From Clostridia bacterium (GTDB lineage Bacteria > Bacillota > Clostridia > Oscillospirales > Butyricicoccaceae): a stretch of DNA of 17,900 nucleotides. Both the position numbers and the translations under genes were made by a program. The stretch covers positions 1 to 17,900 of the forward strand of contig JAFQKM010000129.1 in NCBI GenBank assembly GCA_017396925.1, given 5' to 3'. This document shows positions 1-6,155 of the stretch, one piece after another; positions within the stretch are counted from its first letter, which is position 1; every line of letters starts with the position of its first letter. Below the pieces are notes generated by a model. It did no database searches. It worked only from the letters and a program-made list of their open reading frames with translations, and was not told the origin of the DNA.

Positions 1-717
1 GCCGGCCAGGATCTCTTCCATTGTGAACTCTTCGCCGTCGAAGTACTTTTCCATCAGATCGTCGGAGCTCATAGCGACGGTCTCGATCAGGGCGCCGCGC
101 AGACGAGCGACCTTTTCCTTCTTGTTTTCGGGAACGGGATATTCGTTGATCTTGCCGTCCTCAGCCTTATAAACGATCTCCTGCAGCAGGTTGATAACGC
201 CCTGTGCCTTGCCGTTCTCGTCGAACAGAGGAATAACGAAAGGTGTGACGCTGTTGCCGAATGCCTGACGCAGGGAAGCGTAAGCGCCTTCGTAATCGGC
301 CTGCTCTTCGTCTACCTTGGAGATGTAGAAGAATGCGGGCAGGTTGCGCTTCTTAACTTCCTTCCAGGCCTTCTCTGTACCAACGGCGCAGCCGTTCTTG
401 GCGGAAACGACGATGATGCCGGCGTCGGCAGCACGCAGACCGCTCATGACTTCGCCTTCAAAGTCGAAGTAACCCGGGGTGTCGATCAGGTTGATGATAT
501 GATCCTTGAAACGGATGGGAGACAGCGACAGCTGGATAGAGAACTGGCGCTTGATTTCTTCAGCATCAAAGTCGCTGACAGTGTTGCCGTCGGCGATGTT
601 GCCCAGACGATCGGTCTCGCCTGTCATATAGAGCATGCTCTCGATGAGAGATGTCTTACCGTCGCCGCCGTGACCCAGCAGGCAGACGTTTCTTGTTTTG
701 TCCAATGCGAATGCCAT
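1..717 (-). CDS. EF-G-like translational GTPase, N-terminal part (cut by window edge)
   Basis: The first 239 residues of an elongation-factor-G-like GTPase are present; the rest lies beyond the left edge. Residues 15-22 (GHGGDGKT) form the P-loop and DTPGYFD at 79-85 is the G3 motif. The NKxD motif is altered to SKVD (133-136). The switch I stretch, RGITI in true EF-G, reads QFSIQ around 58-62, so the invariant Thr is Ser. Together these point to the paralogous EF-G-like group found in many Clostridia rather than canonical FusA. Such proteins are presumed to bind ribosomes, but their exact role is not established. The ATG at 715-717 follows an AAGGAG site about 12 bases upstream, and a strong promoter lies at 775-803. 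Family confidence is high; function beyond a translation-type GTPase is uncertain. Confidence 0.9.
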   Translation of the reverse strand, partial: MAFALDKTRNVCLLGHGGDGKTSLIESMLYMTGETDRLGNIADGNTVSDFDAEEIKRQFSIQLSLSPIRFKDHIINLIDTPGYFDFEGEVMSGLRAADAGIIVVSAKNGCAVGTEKAWKEVKKRNLPAFFYISKVDEEQADYEGAYASLRQAFGNSVTPFVIPLFDENGKAQGVINLLQEIVYKAEDGKINEYPVPENKKEKVARLRGALIETVAMSSDDLMEKYFDGEEFTMEEILAG

Positions 718-774
718 AGGTGTTTACTCTCCTTTATTCTAAGTGCATTAAGCGCTATTTTCGCTAACAGGTTT

Positions 775-803
775 ATTATATAATAGGTCGTTGACTTTTT
801 CAA
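775..803 (-). promoter_or_regulatory. Promoter of the EF-G-like gene
   Basis: On the minus strand TTGAAA (798-803) and a perfect TATAAT (775-780) are separated by 17 bases, a housekeeping sigma-A-type promoter. It sits about 60 bases upstream of the ATG at 717. Confidence 0.75.
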
Positions 804-863
804 CATTTTTTCACAGAAAGGAAACGAAAAAATTAGCCTGTTTGACGAAAATACACAAAAAAG

Positions 864-890
864 CCCCCTGTCTTTTGGCAAGACAGGGGG
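864..890 (-). terminator. Intrinsic terminator after the P-type ATPase-like gene
   Basis: An 11-bp perfect inverted repeat (CCCCCTGTCTT, 864-874, with its complement at 880-890) is followed on the minus strand by CTTTTTTG. It begins 8 bases past the stop codon of the 899-3088 gene and separates it from the EF-G-like gene. Confidence 0.9.
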
Positions 891-898
891 TAAATGCT

Positions 899-3088
899 TT
901 AATATCGGGTCATAAAGACCGATGCGAACTTGACCGGCAGCAGCCAGACCAGCAGATAGAGGGCAATATTTTCGGGCGAGGCCAGATAGATCTTGTCCAT
1001 GGCGGCCAGAAAATACATGGTGACCATACCGATGATGCTGCAGGCATAGGCACAGAAAAGGCCCAGACGCACCGTGCGCATGAGGCATTTTGCACCGCCG
1101 ACGACCTCGGCAAAGGCCAGCGCACTGTCGCGGGTCAGGATGGCACAGACCGGCTCGTCGCCGCCCAGCTCGTCGTTCCAGTAGGCCTCCTTGATGGAAA
1201 GCTCGGGCATATTGAGTAGCTTGCGCTTGATGATAAAGCGGTTTTCCACCAGACGCTCGGTGACGCCGAAATCCTTGACGGCCAGATCGGTGGTGATGCC
1301 GAACTTGCTCAGGATGCCGAAGGCGGCATAGGGCTGGGGCTGGACGGTATACTTGAGGGTAAAGATGGCGGCTTCGTAAGAGTTGACCGATACGAAAACG
1401 GCATCCTTCTTGTCGCTGCCCTCGTGGACCATAACGCCCATCTTCTGCAGGAAGGCGGCACTGCCCATCAGAACATAATCGCCCTGAACCTGTGCGGCGA
1501 TACCGCCGCCCTCGAAATAGCGCAGATTGATGGCGCGGCGGGGCACCAGATACTGCTCACGTGCAAAGTCGCCAAAGGCCTTGGCCACACCGCCGCCCAC
1601 CTCCTTCATAACGGCTGCGGCATCGGCCACCACCTGCTCCATCTTGATGGTGTTGGAGGTGATCTTCATGCCGGCGATATAGACGGCACCCAGCGGGAAG
1701 ATATCGCCGTCATAGAGGGCAACACGCCTGACCTTCGACAGCTTTGCCGCCGAACGGTGGTTGAGAATGGCGGCACCCGATGTAAAGAGGCGCTTGGCAA
1801 CACGGGCCCAGGGACCGGCCGAAGCTGTGCACAGGGCACAGGGCGCCAGCACCGAGCTGATAACGGCCAGGGACCAGACAAACCGTCCGGCATCCCCCTT
1901 GCCGAAGCTGGCCACAACGGCCAGCGCGATGGCGGCCACAATGGCCACCGGCGCAAATGCGCAGGAAGTCCGCTCGGCCATATCCATGCCGGAAACGTCG
2001 CTGACTTCGGCATAGGCACGGCTGTGGGTCTTGATGGCAGCGCGGTAGTTTTTGCCGCCCACCACCTTGACGGCTGTGGGGTCGGCAGCGATCTCCATAC
2101 ACTTATAGGTGCGGCGGAGGGTCATGGCACGGCTGCGCTTGCCGCTGAGGGCGAAGAAACAGCACATGCAGGAAACAAAGGCCAGCGGCTGTCCGTCGGA
2201 CAGGCCAAGGGCCGCAAAGATGCAATGGGCCATCGACGTCACAGTGGAAAAGACCACCAGACTGTCGAGGGTGGGACGCAGGCGGGTCAGACGCCATACG
2301 CCGGCGGTGGTGACCTCCCAGCTGCACAGCAGCGACAGGAGGGCGCAGAGGGCCAGCAGGCCGTTTTCGACCAGGCGGGGCTGCAGACCGCCGATCTGCG
2401 GCAGCGCAGGCAGGCCGAGCAGTTCGGCAAAGGTCAGATAGCCGCTGCCCAGCAGCAGAAGTACGCTGAAGATCATACGGCTGGACATACCCACCAGTTT
2501 TTTGCCCAGTTTCTTGACGGCACGGGTGGGATCATCGAAGGGGACATTGAGGAAGTCGTAGGGCAGTTCCTCCTCCTCTTCCTCGTAATACTCCTCTTCG
2601 ACGTAATATTCCTCTTCGTCGTCGGATACGGGATAGGGAATAAACTTGCCTTCCTCCGGTGTTTCTTCTTCGTCCTCTCCATCCGGATCGACTTCATCGA
2701 CTTCATCCTCTTCGGCCGCTTCCTTCCTGATATGGCGGCTCTTGAACAGGATGACGCGGCGGCCGGGGGCCTTGTCGCGGTGCAGCTCCTGATCATCGAC
2801 GATGACGTCGCCTTCCGGTTCGGGTTCCGGCTCGGCTGCGGGACGGGGGCGGAGCGGCATGGGAACCGGTTCTTTTTCGGCGGCCGGATCGGCTTCCGCA
2901 TTCTGCCCCTCGGGCACTGTATGCAGTTGTTTGATCCTGGCTTCGGGGATCAGCAGGTCGGGCAGACCGTCGGGCTCGGGTACAGAGGGTTCCTCTGCCC
3001 GGGGCGCACGGCCGCGCTCGGCATTGACCTCGGCGATGATATCGTCGATGGAAAAGCGCTCCTGCTCGCCGTTTGTTTTCTCGCTCAA
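899..3088 (-). CDS. Degenerate P1B-type (copper-like) ATPase with acidic N-terminal extension
   Basis: 729 residues. Residues 1-200 are a soluble, Pro/Glu-rich, very acidic region with a run of Glu/Tyr at 158-175. From about 205 the order of a heavy-metal P-type ATPase follows: hydrophobic segments near 204-227, 239-260, 275-312 and 377-420; APCAL at 415-419 where copper pumps have CPC-AL; YDGDIFP at 459-465 where DKTGTLT should be; an N-domain-like stretch with EGGGI at 526-530 and VLMGSAAFL at 539-547; and two C-terminal membrane segments (about 671-695 and 706-725). The TGE loop of the actuator domain, KTGT of the phosphorylation site and GDGxND of the P-domain are not visible, so pumping by phospho-intermediate seems unlikely. 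The start is TTG, chosen because AGGTGA (3093-3098) lies 4 bases upstream. The family is inferred from motif order; the function is unknown, possibly a sensor or scaffold. Confidence 0.8.
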   Translation of the reverse strand: MSEKTNGEQERFSIDDIIAEVNAERGRAPRAEEPSVPEPDGLPDLLIPEARIKQLHTVPEGQNAEADPAAEKEPVPMPLRPRPAAEPEPEPEGDVIVDDQELHRDKAPGRRVILFKSRHIRKEAAEEDEVDEVDPDGEDEEETPEEGKFIPYPVSDDEEEYYVEEEYYEEEEEELPYDFLNVPFDDPTRAVKKLGKKLVGMSSRMIFSVLLLLGSGYLTFAELLGLPALPQIGGLQPRLVENGLLALCALLSLLCSWEVTTAGVWRLTRLRPTLDSLVVFSTVTSMAHCIFAALGLSDGQPLAFVSCMCCFFALSGKRSRAMTLRRTYKCMEIAADPTAVKVVGGKNYRAAIKTHSRAYAEVSDVSGMDMAERTSCAFAPVAIVAAIALAVVASFGKGDAGRFVWSLAVISSVLAPCALCTASAGPWARVAKRLFTSGAAILNHRSAAKLSKVRRVALYDGDIFPLGAVYIAGMKITSNTIKMEQVVADAAAVMKEVGGGVAKAFGDFAREQYLVPRRAINLRYFEGGGIAAQVQGDYVLMGSAAFLQKMGVMVHEGSDKKDAVFVSVNSYEAAIFTLKYTVQPQPYAAFGILSKFGITTDLAVKDFGVTERLVENRFIIKRKLLNMPELSIKEAYWNDELGGDEPVCAILTRDSALAFAEVVGGAKCLMRTVRLGLFCAYACSIIGMVTMYFLAAMDKIYLASPENIALYLLVWLLPVKFASVFMTRY

Positions 3089-3131
3089 AAAATCACCTGT
3101 TTATGCTTTCAAAAGGGAATGGGTAATGTGT

Positions 3132-3153
3132 TTAGCCTCTCTGTCTGAGGGCC
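3132..3153. repeat. 22-bp direct repeat, copy outside rlmB
   Basis: This stretch is identical base for base to 3305-3326, the last codons and stop of rlmB. It borders the hairpin element at 3158-3264 on the side away from rlmB, so the element lies between two copies of the rlmB 3' end. Confidence 0.9.
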
Positions 3154-3157
3154 CACC

Positions 3158-3264
3158 CCACGAAATGCACACATTTCGCGTGGACCCCTGAAAATTTTAT
3201 AGATTTTGCGCGGCAAAGCCTTTCAAAATCGACGCCGAATCATCGGCGCGGCACAGAAGTGCCG
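3158..3264. repeat. Multi-hairpin intergenic repeat, copy 1
   Basis: Four consecutive hairpins. H1 (3158-3183): CCACG and AAATG pairing with CATTT and CGTGG around CACA, with a two-base bulge. H2 (3202-3230): GATTTTG with CAAAATC, enclosing GGC-AAA-GCC. H3 (3233-3248): CGCCGA-ATCA-TCGGCG. H4 (3249-3264): CGGCAC-AGAA-GTGCCG. The 71 bases 3194-3264 align without gaps to 11645-11715 in the same orientation. It fills most of the 216-base gap between rlmB and the ATPase-like gene. No transposase or convincing reading frame is seen in it, so it is a non-coding dispersed element or structured RNA. No convincing promoter for the downstream ATPase-like gene was found in this gap. Confidence 0.85.
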
Positions 3265-3304
3265 TTTATCGTACATGCTGAAAAACTGTCTGCTTTTGTT
3301 TATC

Positions 3305-3326
3305 TTAGCCTCTCTGTCTGAGGGCC
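3305..3326. repeat. 22-bp direct repeat, copy inside the rlmB 3' end
   Basis: Identical to 3132-3153, with start positions 173 bases apart. It encodes the last residues (ALRQRG) and the stop of RlmB. Because a YEAxRQR ending is normal for RlmB, this is probably the original copy and the distal one the duplicate. Confidence 0.9.
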
Positions 3327-4177
3327 TCGTACAGCAGGACAGCTGCGGCGTTGGAGGCATTGAGGGACTGGATGCGGCCCTTCTGGGGAATGCTGACGAT
3401 ATGGTCGCTCTTCTCGCGGACCATACGGGAGATGCCCTCACCCTCCGAACCGATGACGATGGCGGCAGGGATGGTAAAGTCCAGCTCATACATGGTCTTG
3501 CCGCCCATGTCGGCCGCAAAGACAAAGATGCCCTTTTCCTTCAGCTCCTCGATGCAGGCCTGCAGATTGGAAACCTTGGCGATGGGCATATATTCCAGCG
3601 CACCGGCGGCAGCCTTGGCACAGGCGGCGTTGAGGCCGGCACTGCGGCGCTTGGGAACGATGATGCCATGGGCGCCGACGATCTCGGCGGTACGGATGAT
3701 GGCACCCAGATTATGGGGATCGGTGATACCGTCGCAGATGACCAGCAGGGGCTTTTCGCCGCGCTGCTCGGCCAGGCCGAGGATATCCTCGACGGTGGAG
3801 TAGCTGGCCGCTGCACACAGGGCAACGATGCCCTGATGGGAACCGGTGACCGACAGACGGTCCAGCTTGTGCTTATCGGTCTCCTGCGCCTGAATGCCCA
3901 TCTCGCGGGCGCGGGCGATCAGATAACCGACCGTCTTGTGGGAACCGGGGGCAAACAAGATCTTGTCGATGGCGCGGCCGCTTTCCAGGGCCTCTTCGAT
4001 GGCATTCTTGCCCTCAAGGATCAGCTCGCGCTCTTCCTCGGTGCGTTCGTCGCGGCGGGGACGCTTATCATAGCCGCCCTTGTTGTAGGGACGCTTGTCG
4101 CCGAAATTGCGGCCGCCCTGGCGGTCGTTGTTCTTATAGCCTTTATTCTTGAAATCTTTCTTGTAGTTATCGTTCAC
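3305..4177 (-). CDS. rlmB: 23S rRNA (guanosine-2'-O)-methyltransferase RlmB-like, SpoU family
   Basis: 290 residues from the GTG at 4175-4177. This start is preferred over an in-frame ATG 31 codons upstream because GAGAGG sits 6 bases before the GTG, and the upstream ATG lies beyond the predicted promoter. Residues 1-45 are a basic, Asn/Gly/Lys-rich tail of the kind that binds RNA. A substrate-binding domain follows (about 50-120), then the SPOUT knot with its three motifs: DGITDPHNLGAI (149-160), IGSEGEGISR (242-251) and SLNASNAA (271-278). The family transfers a methyl group from S-adenosylmethionine to a ribose of 23S rRNA (G2251 in E. coli numbering). The third motif usually has Val where Ala274 stands, a mild deviation. 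The last 22 bases of the gene are duplicated at 3132-3153. Family is certain; the exact target nucleotide is inferred. Confidence 0.92.
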   Translation of the reverse strand: MNDNYKKDFKNKGYKNNDRQGGRNFGDKRPYNKGGYDKRPRRDERTEEERELILEGKNAIEEALESGRAIDKILFAPGSHKTVGYLIARAREMGIQAQETDKHKLDRLSVTGSHQGIVALCAAASYSTVEDILGLAEQRGEKPLLVICDGITDPHNLGAIIRTAEIVGAHGIIVPKRRSAGLNAACAKAAAGALEYMPIAKVSNLQACIEELKEKGIFVFAADMGGKTMYELDFTIPAAIVIGSEGEGISRMVREKSDHIVSIPQKGRIQSLNASNAAAVLLYEALRQRG

Positions 4178-4238
4178 GTCGAACCTCTCTCTTTCCAATG
4201 TGGGATCGGCAATACCGGAAGATAAACCGGTACAGATT

Positions 4239-4267
4239 ATTGTACCATGTTTTTTTTCGAATGGAAA
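4239..4267 (-). promoter_or_regulatory. Promoter of rlmB
   Basis: Minus-strand TTTCCA (4262-4267) and TACAAT (4239-4244) have 17-base spacing. The -10 is 61 bases upstream of the GTG start at 4177. It leaves the longer ATG-initiated version of rlmB outside the transcript. Confidence 0.6.
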
Positions 4268-4268
4268 C

Positions 4269-4291
4269 AATCTTAAACCGATTTTAAGATT
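4269..4291. promoter_or_regulatory. AT-rich palindrome between divergent rlmB and ytvI
   Basis: A 9-bp perfect inverted repeat (AATCTTAAA and TTTAAGATT) around CCGAT, touching the upstream edge of the rlmB -35 box. On the plus strand it is followed by a T run, so it resembles a terminator, but no plus-strand gene precedes it. It could be an operator, for instance for the MarR-type protein encoded downstream; that link is a guess. Confidence 0.4.
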
Positions 4292-4362
4292 ATTTTTTTC
4301 ACACAGACAAAATGCCCAATTCTCCCGAACTATTTTTTGTCTGAAATATTTTCTTTAATTAC

Positions 4363-4391
4363 TGTTAAATGAAAAAACAATCGTGTATAAT
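4363..4391 (+). promoter_or_regulatory. Probable promoter of ytvI-marR
   Basis: A perfect TATAAT (4386-4391) lies 52 bases upstream of the ytvI ATG. The best-spaced -35 candidate is TGTTAA at 4363-4368 with a 17-base spacer and is weak, so the promoter may need an activator or another sigma factor. Confidence 0.5.
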
Positions 4392-4443
4392 ATAGTTGTG
4401 AGATTATGCGTTTCACCATTTTATACCCCGAGGTGATCTGAAA

Positions 4444-5535
4444 ATGCTTCACGAAAACAAACATGTCAACTTTTTCCTGCGGCTGGGCTATTTCCTGCTG
4501 ATCACAGGCGGCATCTGCCTCTTTGCCCGCTACGGACTACGCGTCACCTGGCCCTTCCTGCTGGCTCTGGCCATGTCGTCCATCATCCGCAAGCCGGTGA
4601 ATTATATCTCGGAAAAGACCCACATTCCCAAAGGCCCTCTGGCCGCCTGCTTCACGCTGGCTTTCCTCGGCATCATTGCCCTGATCGTCTATCTGCTGGG
4701 CTCCTTCGCCATCTATAAATCCAAGGACATCATCGACGCCCTGCCCGGCCTGCTCGATTATTTCCAGAGCAAGCTGCTGGCCTTCGAAACCTCCCTCGAC
4801 AGTCTGCTGCGCGATATGCTGCCCATGCTGAAGGACATGCCCTTCCTCTCGCTGGAAAAGATGATGACCCCCGAAAACGCCGCTTCGTCCATCGACTTTG
4901 TCGGCATCCTGTCGACCGCCGGTTCGGCCTTCTTCTCGATCCCCGACCTGCTGTTCACCACGGTATTCATCTTTATGGGCACCTATTTCTTCACCGTACA
5001 GTGGGCCGAGGTCAAAGGCTTTATCGCCCACGCCTTCTCCCCCGTGCTTCTGGAGGCGGCATCCGGCCTGCGCAACTTCCTGTTTACTTCGGTCTGGCGC
5101 TGGATCAAGGCCCAGATGATTCTGATCTGCGTCACCTGCACCGAGCTGTGCATTGCCTTCCTGCTGATGAAGCAGTCCAACCCCATCATCTTCGGCATGT
5201 CGATCGCCGTCATCGATGCCCTGCCCATTCTGGGCGTCGGCACCATCCTGATCCCCTGGTCTCTCTTCTCGCTGCTGACCGGCAGCTTCAAGAAGGCCCT
5301 CATGCTCATCCTGACCTATATCTTTATCCTCTGCGTCCGCAATACCCTGGAACCCCGTGTGGTCGGTGAAAAGATCGGCCTCAATCCCTTTGTCACCCTG
5401 CTCAGTATGTTCATCGGCTTCCGCCTGGGCGGCTTCTTCGGCCTGGCCTTCATCCCCATCGCCGTTCTGTCGATCCTGGAGCTGCAGAAGCTCGGCTATA
5501 TCTCCCTCTGGGAAGATCATGCCGATTACAAATAA
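4444..5535 (+). CDS. ytvI: YtvI-type sporulation membrane protein, AI-2E transporter/permease family
   Basis: 363 residues, the usual length for the family. Hydrophobic segments are near 10-27, 33-48, 68-90, 158-182, about 215-240, 245-270, 278-300 and 315-350. A poorly hydrophobic region of about 70 residues (90-158) after the third segment is typical of the AI-2E family. The C-terminal half has the family hallmarks IDALPILGVGTILIPW and LEPRVVGEKIGLNPF followed by a glycine-rich membrane stretch. In Bacillus YtvI is a sporulation-associated integral membrane protein whose transported substrate is not known. AGGTGATC precedes the ATG. It is the first gene of a two-gene unit with the MarR-type gene 15 bases downstream. 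Family is certain; a YtvI role rather than another AI-2E-family role is likely but inferred. Confidence 0.82.
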   Translation: MLHENKHVNFFLRLGYFLLITGGICLFARYGLRVTWPFLLALAMSSIIRKPVNYISEKTHIPKGPLAACFTLAFLGIIALIVYLLGSFAIYKSKDIIDALPGLLDYFQSKLLAFETSLDSLLRDMLPMLKDMPFLSLEKMMTPENAASSIDFVGILSTAGSAFFSIPDLLFTTVFIFMGTYFFTVQWAEVKGFIAHAFSPVLLEAASGLRNFLFTSVWRWIKAQMILICVTCTELCIAFLLMKQSNPIIFGMSIAVIDALPILGVGTILIPWSLFSLLTGSFKKALMLILTYIFILCVRNTLEPRVVGEKIGLNPFVTLLSMFIGFRLGGFFGLAFIPIAVLSILELQKLGYISLWEDHADYK

Positions 5536-5550
5536 AAGGAGTGCACCATC

Positions 5551-6066
5551 ATGCTGCATAACGAACTTGCTGCCAAACTGAGAAAGATCCATCTGCTGCG
5601 CCGCATCTGGATCCAGAAGAGCCAGCCCGACCTGGACCTCTACTTCGGACAGCTGCCCATTCTTGAATATATCCGCCAGCATCCCGGCTGTACCCAAGCC
5701 GAGATCGCCGAGCACCAGTGTGTCACCCCGGCTTCCATCTCGACCTCTACCAAGCGCCTGCAGAAGGCCGGCCTGCTGACCAAGATCACCGATCCCGAAA
5801 ACCTGCGCTGCAATCGCCTGACCATTACCGAAGAGGGCATCATCCGCTGTGAAAACAACCGTGCCATGATCGAGCGCATCAACCAGCACATGTTCAAGGA
5901 TATTTCGGAAGAAGAACGTCTGGCCTTCCGCATCACCCTCAACAAGGTCCTGCAGAATCTGGCCCCCGACGCCGATCCCGACAGTGTCACCCCCAATGAT
6001 ATTGCCCTGCTGATCAACGAGGTCCACAAAAACGACGAGCTGCTCAAGAAGCAGCAGCAGAACTGA
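5551..6066 (+). CDS. MarR-family transcriptional regulator
   Basis: 171 residues, slightly long for MarR proteins because of a charged tail ending in a Gln run. Helix-turn-helix: GCTQAEIAEHQCVTPASIS at 46-64, then a recognition helix ending in KRLQKAGL. The wing (DPENLRCNRLTITEEG, 81-96) has Arg-Cys-Asn where many members have DRR, though the rest of the wing is intact. N- and C-terminal helices (2-25 and 100-160) would form the dimer interface. A strong AAAGGAG site precedes the ATG. It is translated from the ytvI transcript and ends 23 bases before a terminator. By analogy it may control its own operon or the neighbouring efflux-like gene; the ligand is unknown. Confidence 0.9.
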   Translation: MLHNELAAKLRKIHLLRRIWIQKSQPDLDLYFGQLPILEYIRQHPGCTQAEIAEHQCVTPASISTSTKRLQKAGLLTKITDPENLRCNRLTITEEGIIRCENNRAMIERINQHMFKDISEEERLAFRITLNKVLQNLAPDADPDSVTPNDIALLINEVHKNDELLKKQQQN

Positions 6067-6088
6067 AATCCCCTGTACCCGCATAGAA

Positions 6089-6118
6089 AAATCGCCTGTC
6101 CGATCGGACAGGCGATTT
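6089..6118. terminator. Bidirectional terminator between marR and the GTPase-NYN gene
   Basis: A perfect palindrome with 13-bp arms (AAATCGCCTGTCC and its complement) around GATC. It is followed by TTTCTTTTT on the plus strand and by TTTTTC on the minus strand, so it can end both convergent transcripts. Confidence 0.92.
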
Positions 6119-6155
6119 CTTTTTGTATTATTGTGTCGAATAATAACAGATCGTA

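Noticed and set aside
899..3088. Functional copper-exporting ATPase
   Set aside because: The phosphorylation loop, actuator TGE and GDGxND motif are not seen, and there is no N-terminal CxxC metal-binding domain.
1424..3148. Open frame of 574 codons on the plus strand opposite the P-type ATPase-like gene
   Set aside because: His/Gly/Gln-rich translation with no domain and no ribosome binding site. The minus-strand frame has membrane segments, a ribosome binding site and a terminator.
3158..3264. Riboswitch or intrinsic terminator of rlmB
   Set aside because: No U tract follows the stems, no known ligand-binding core is recognised, and a related copy occurs in an unrelated gene context, so a dispersed repeat fits better.
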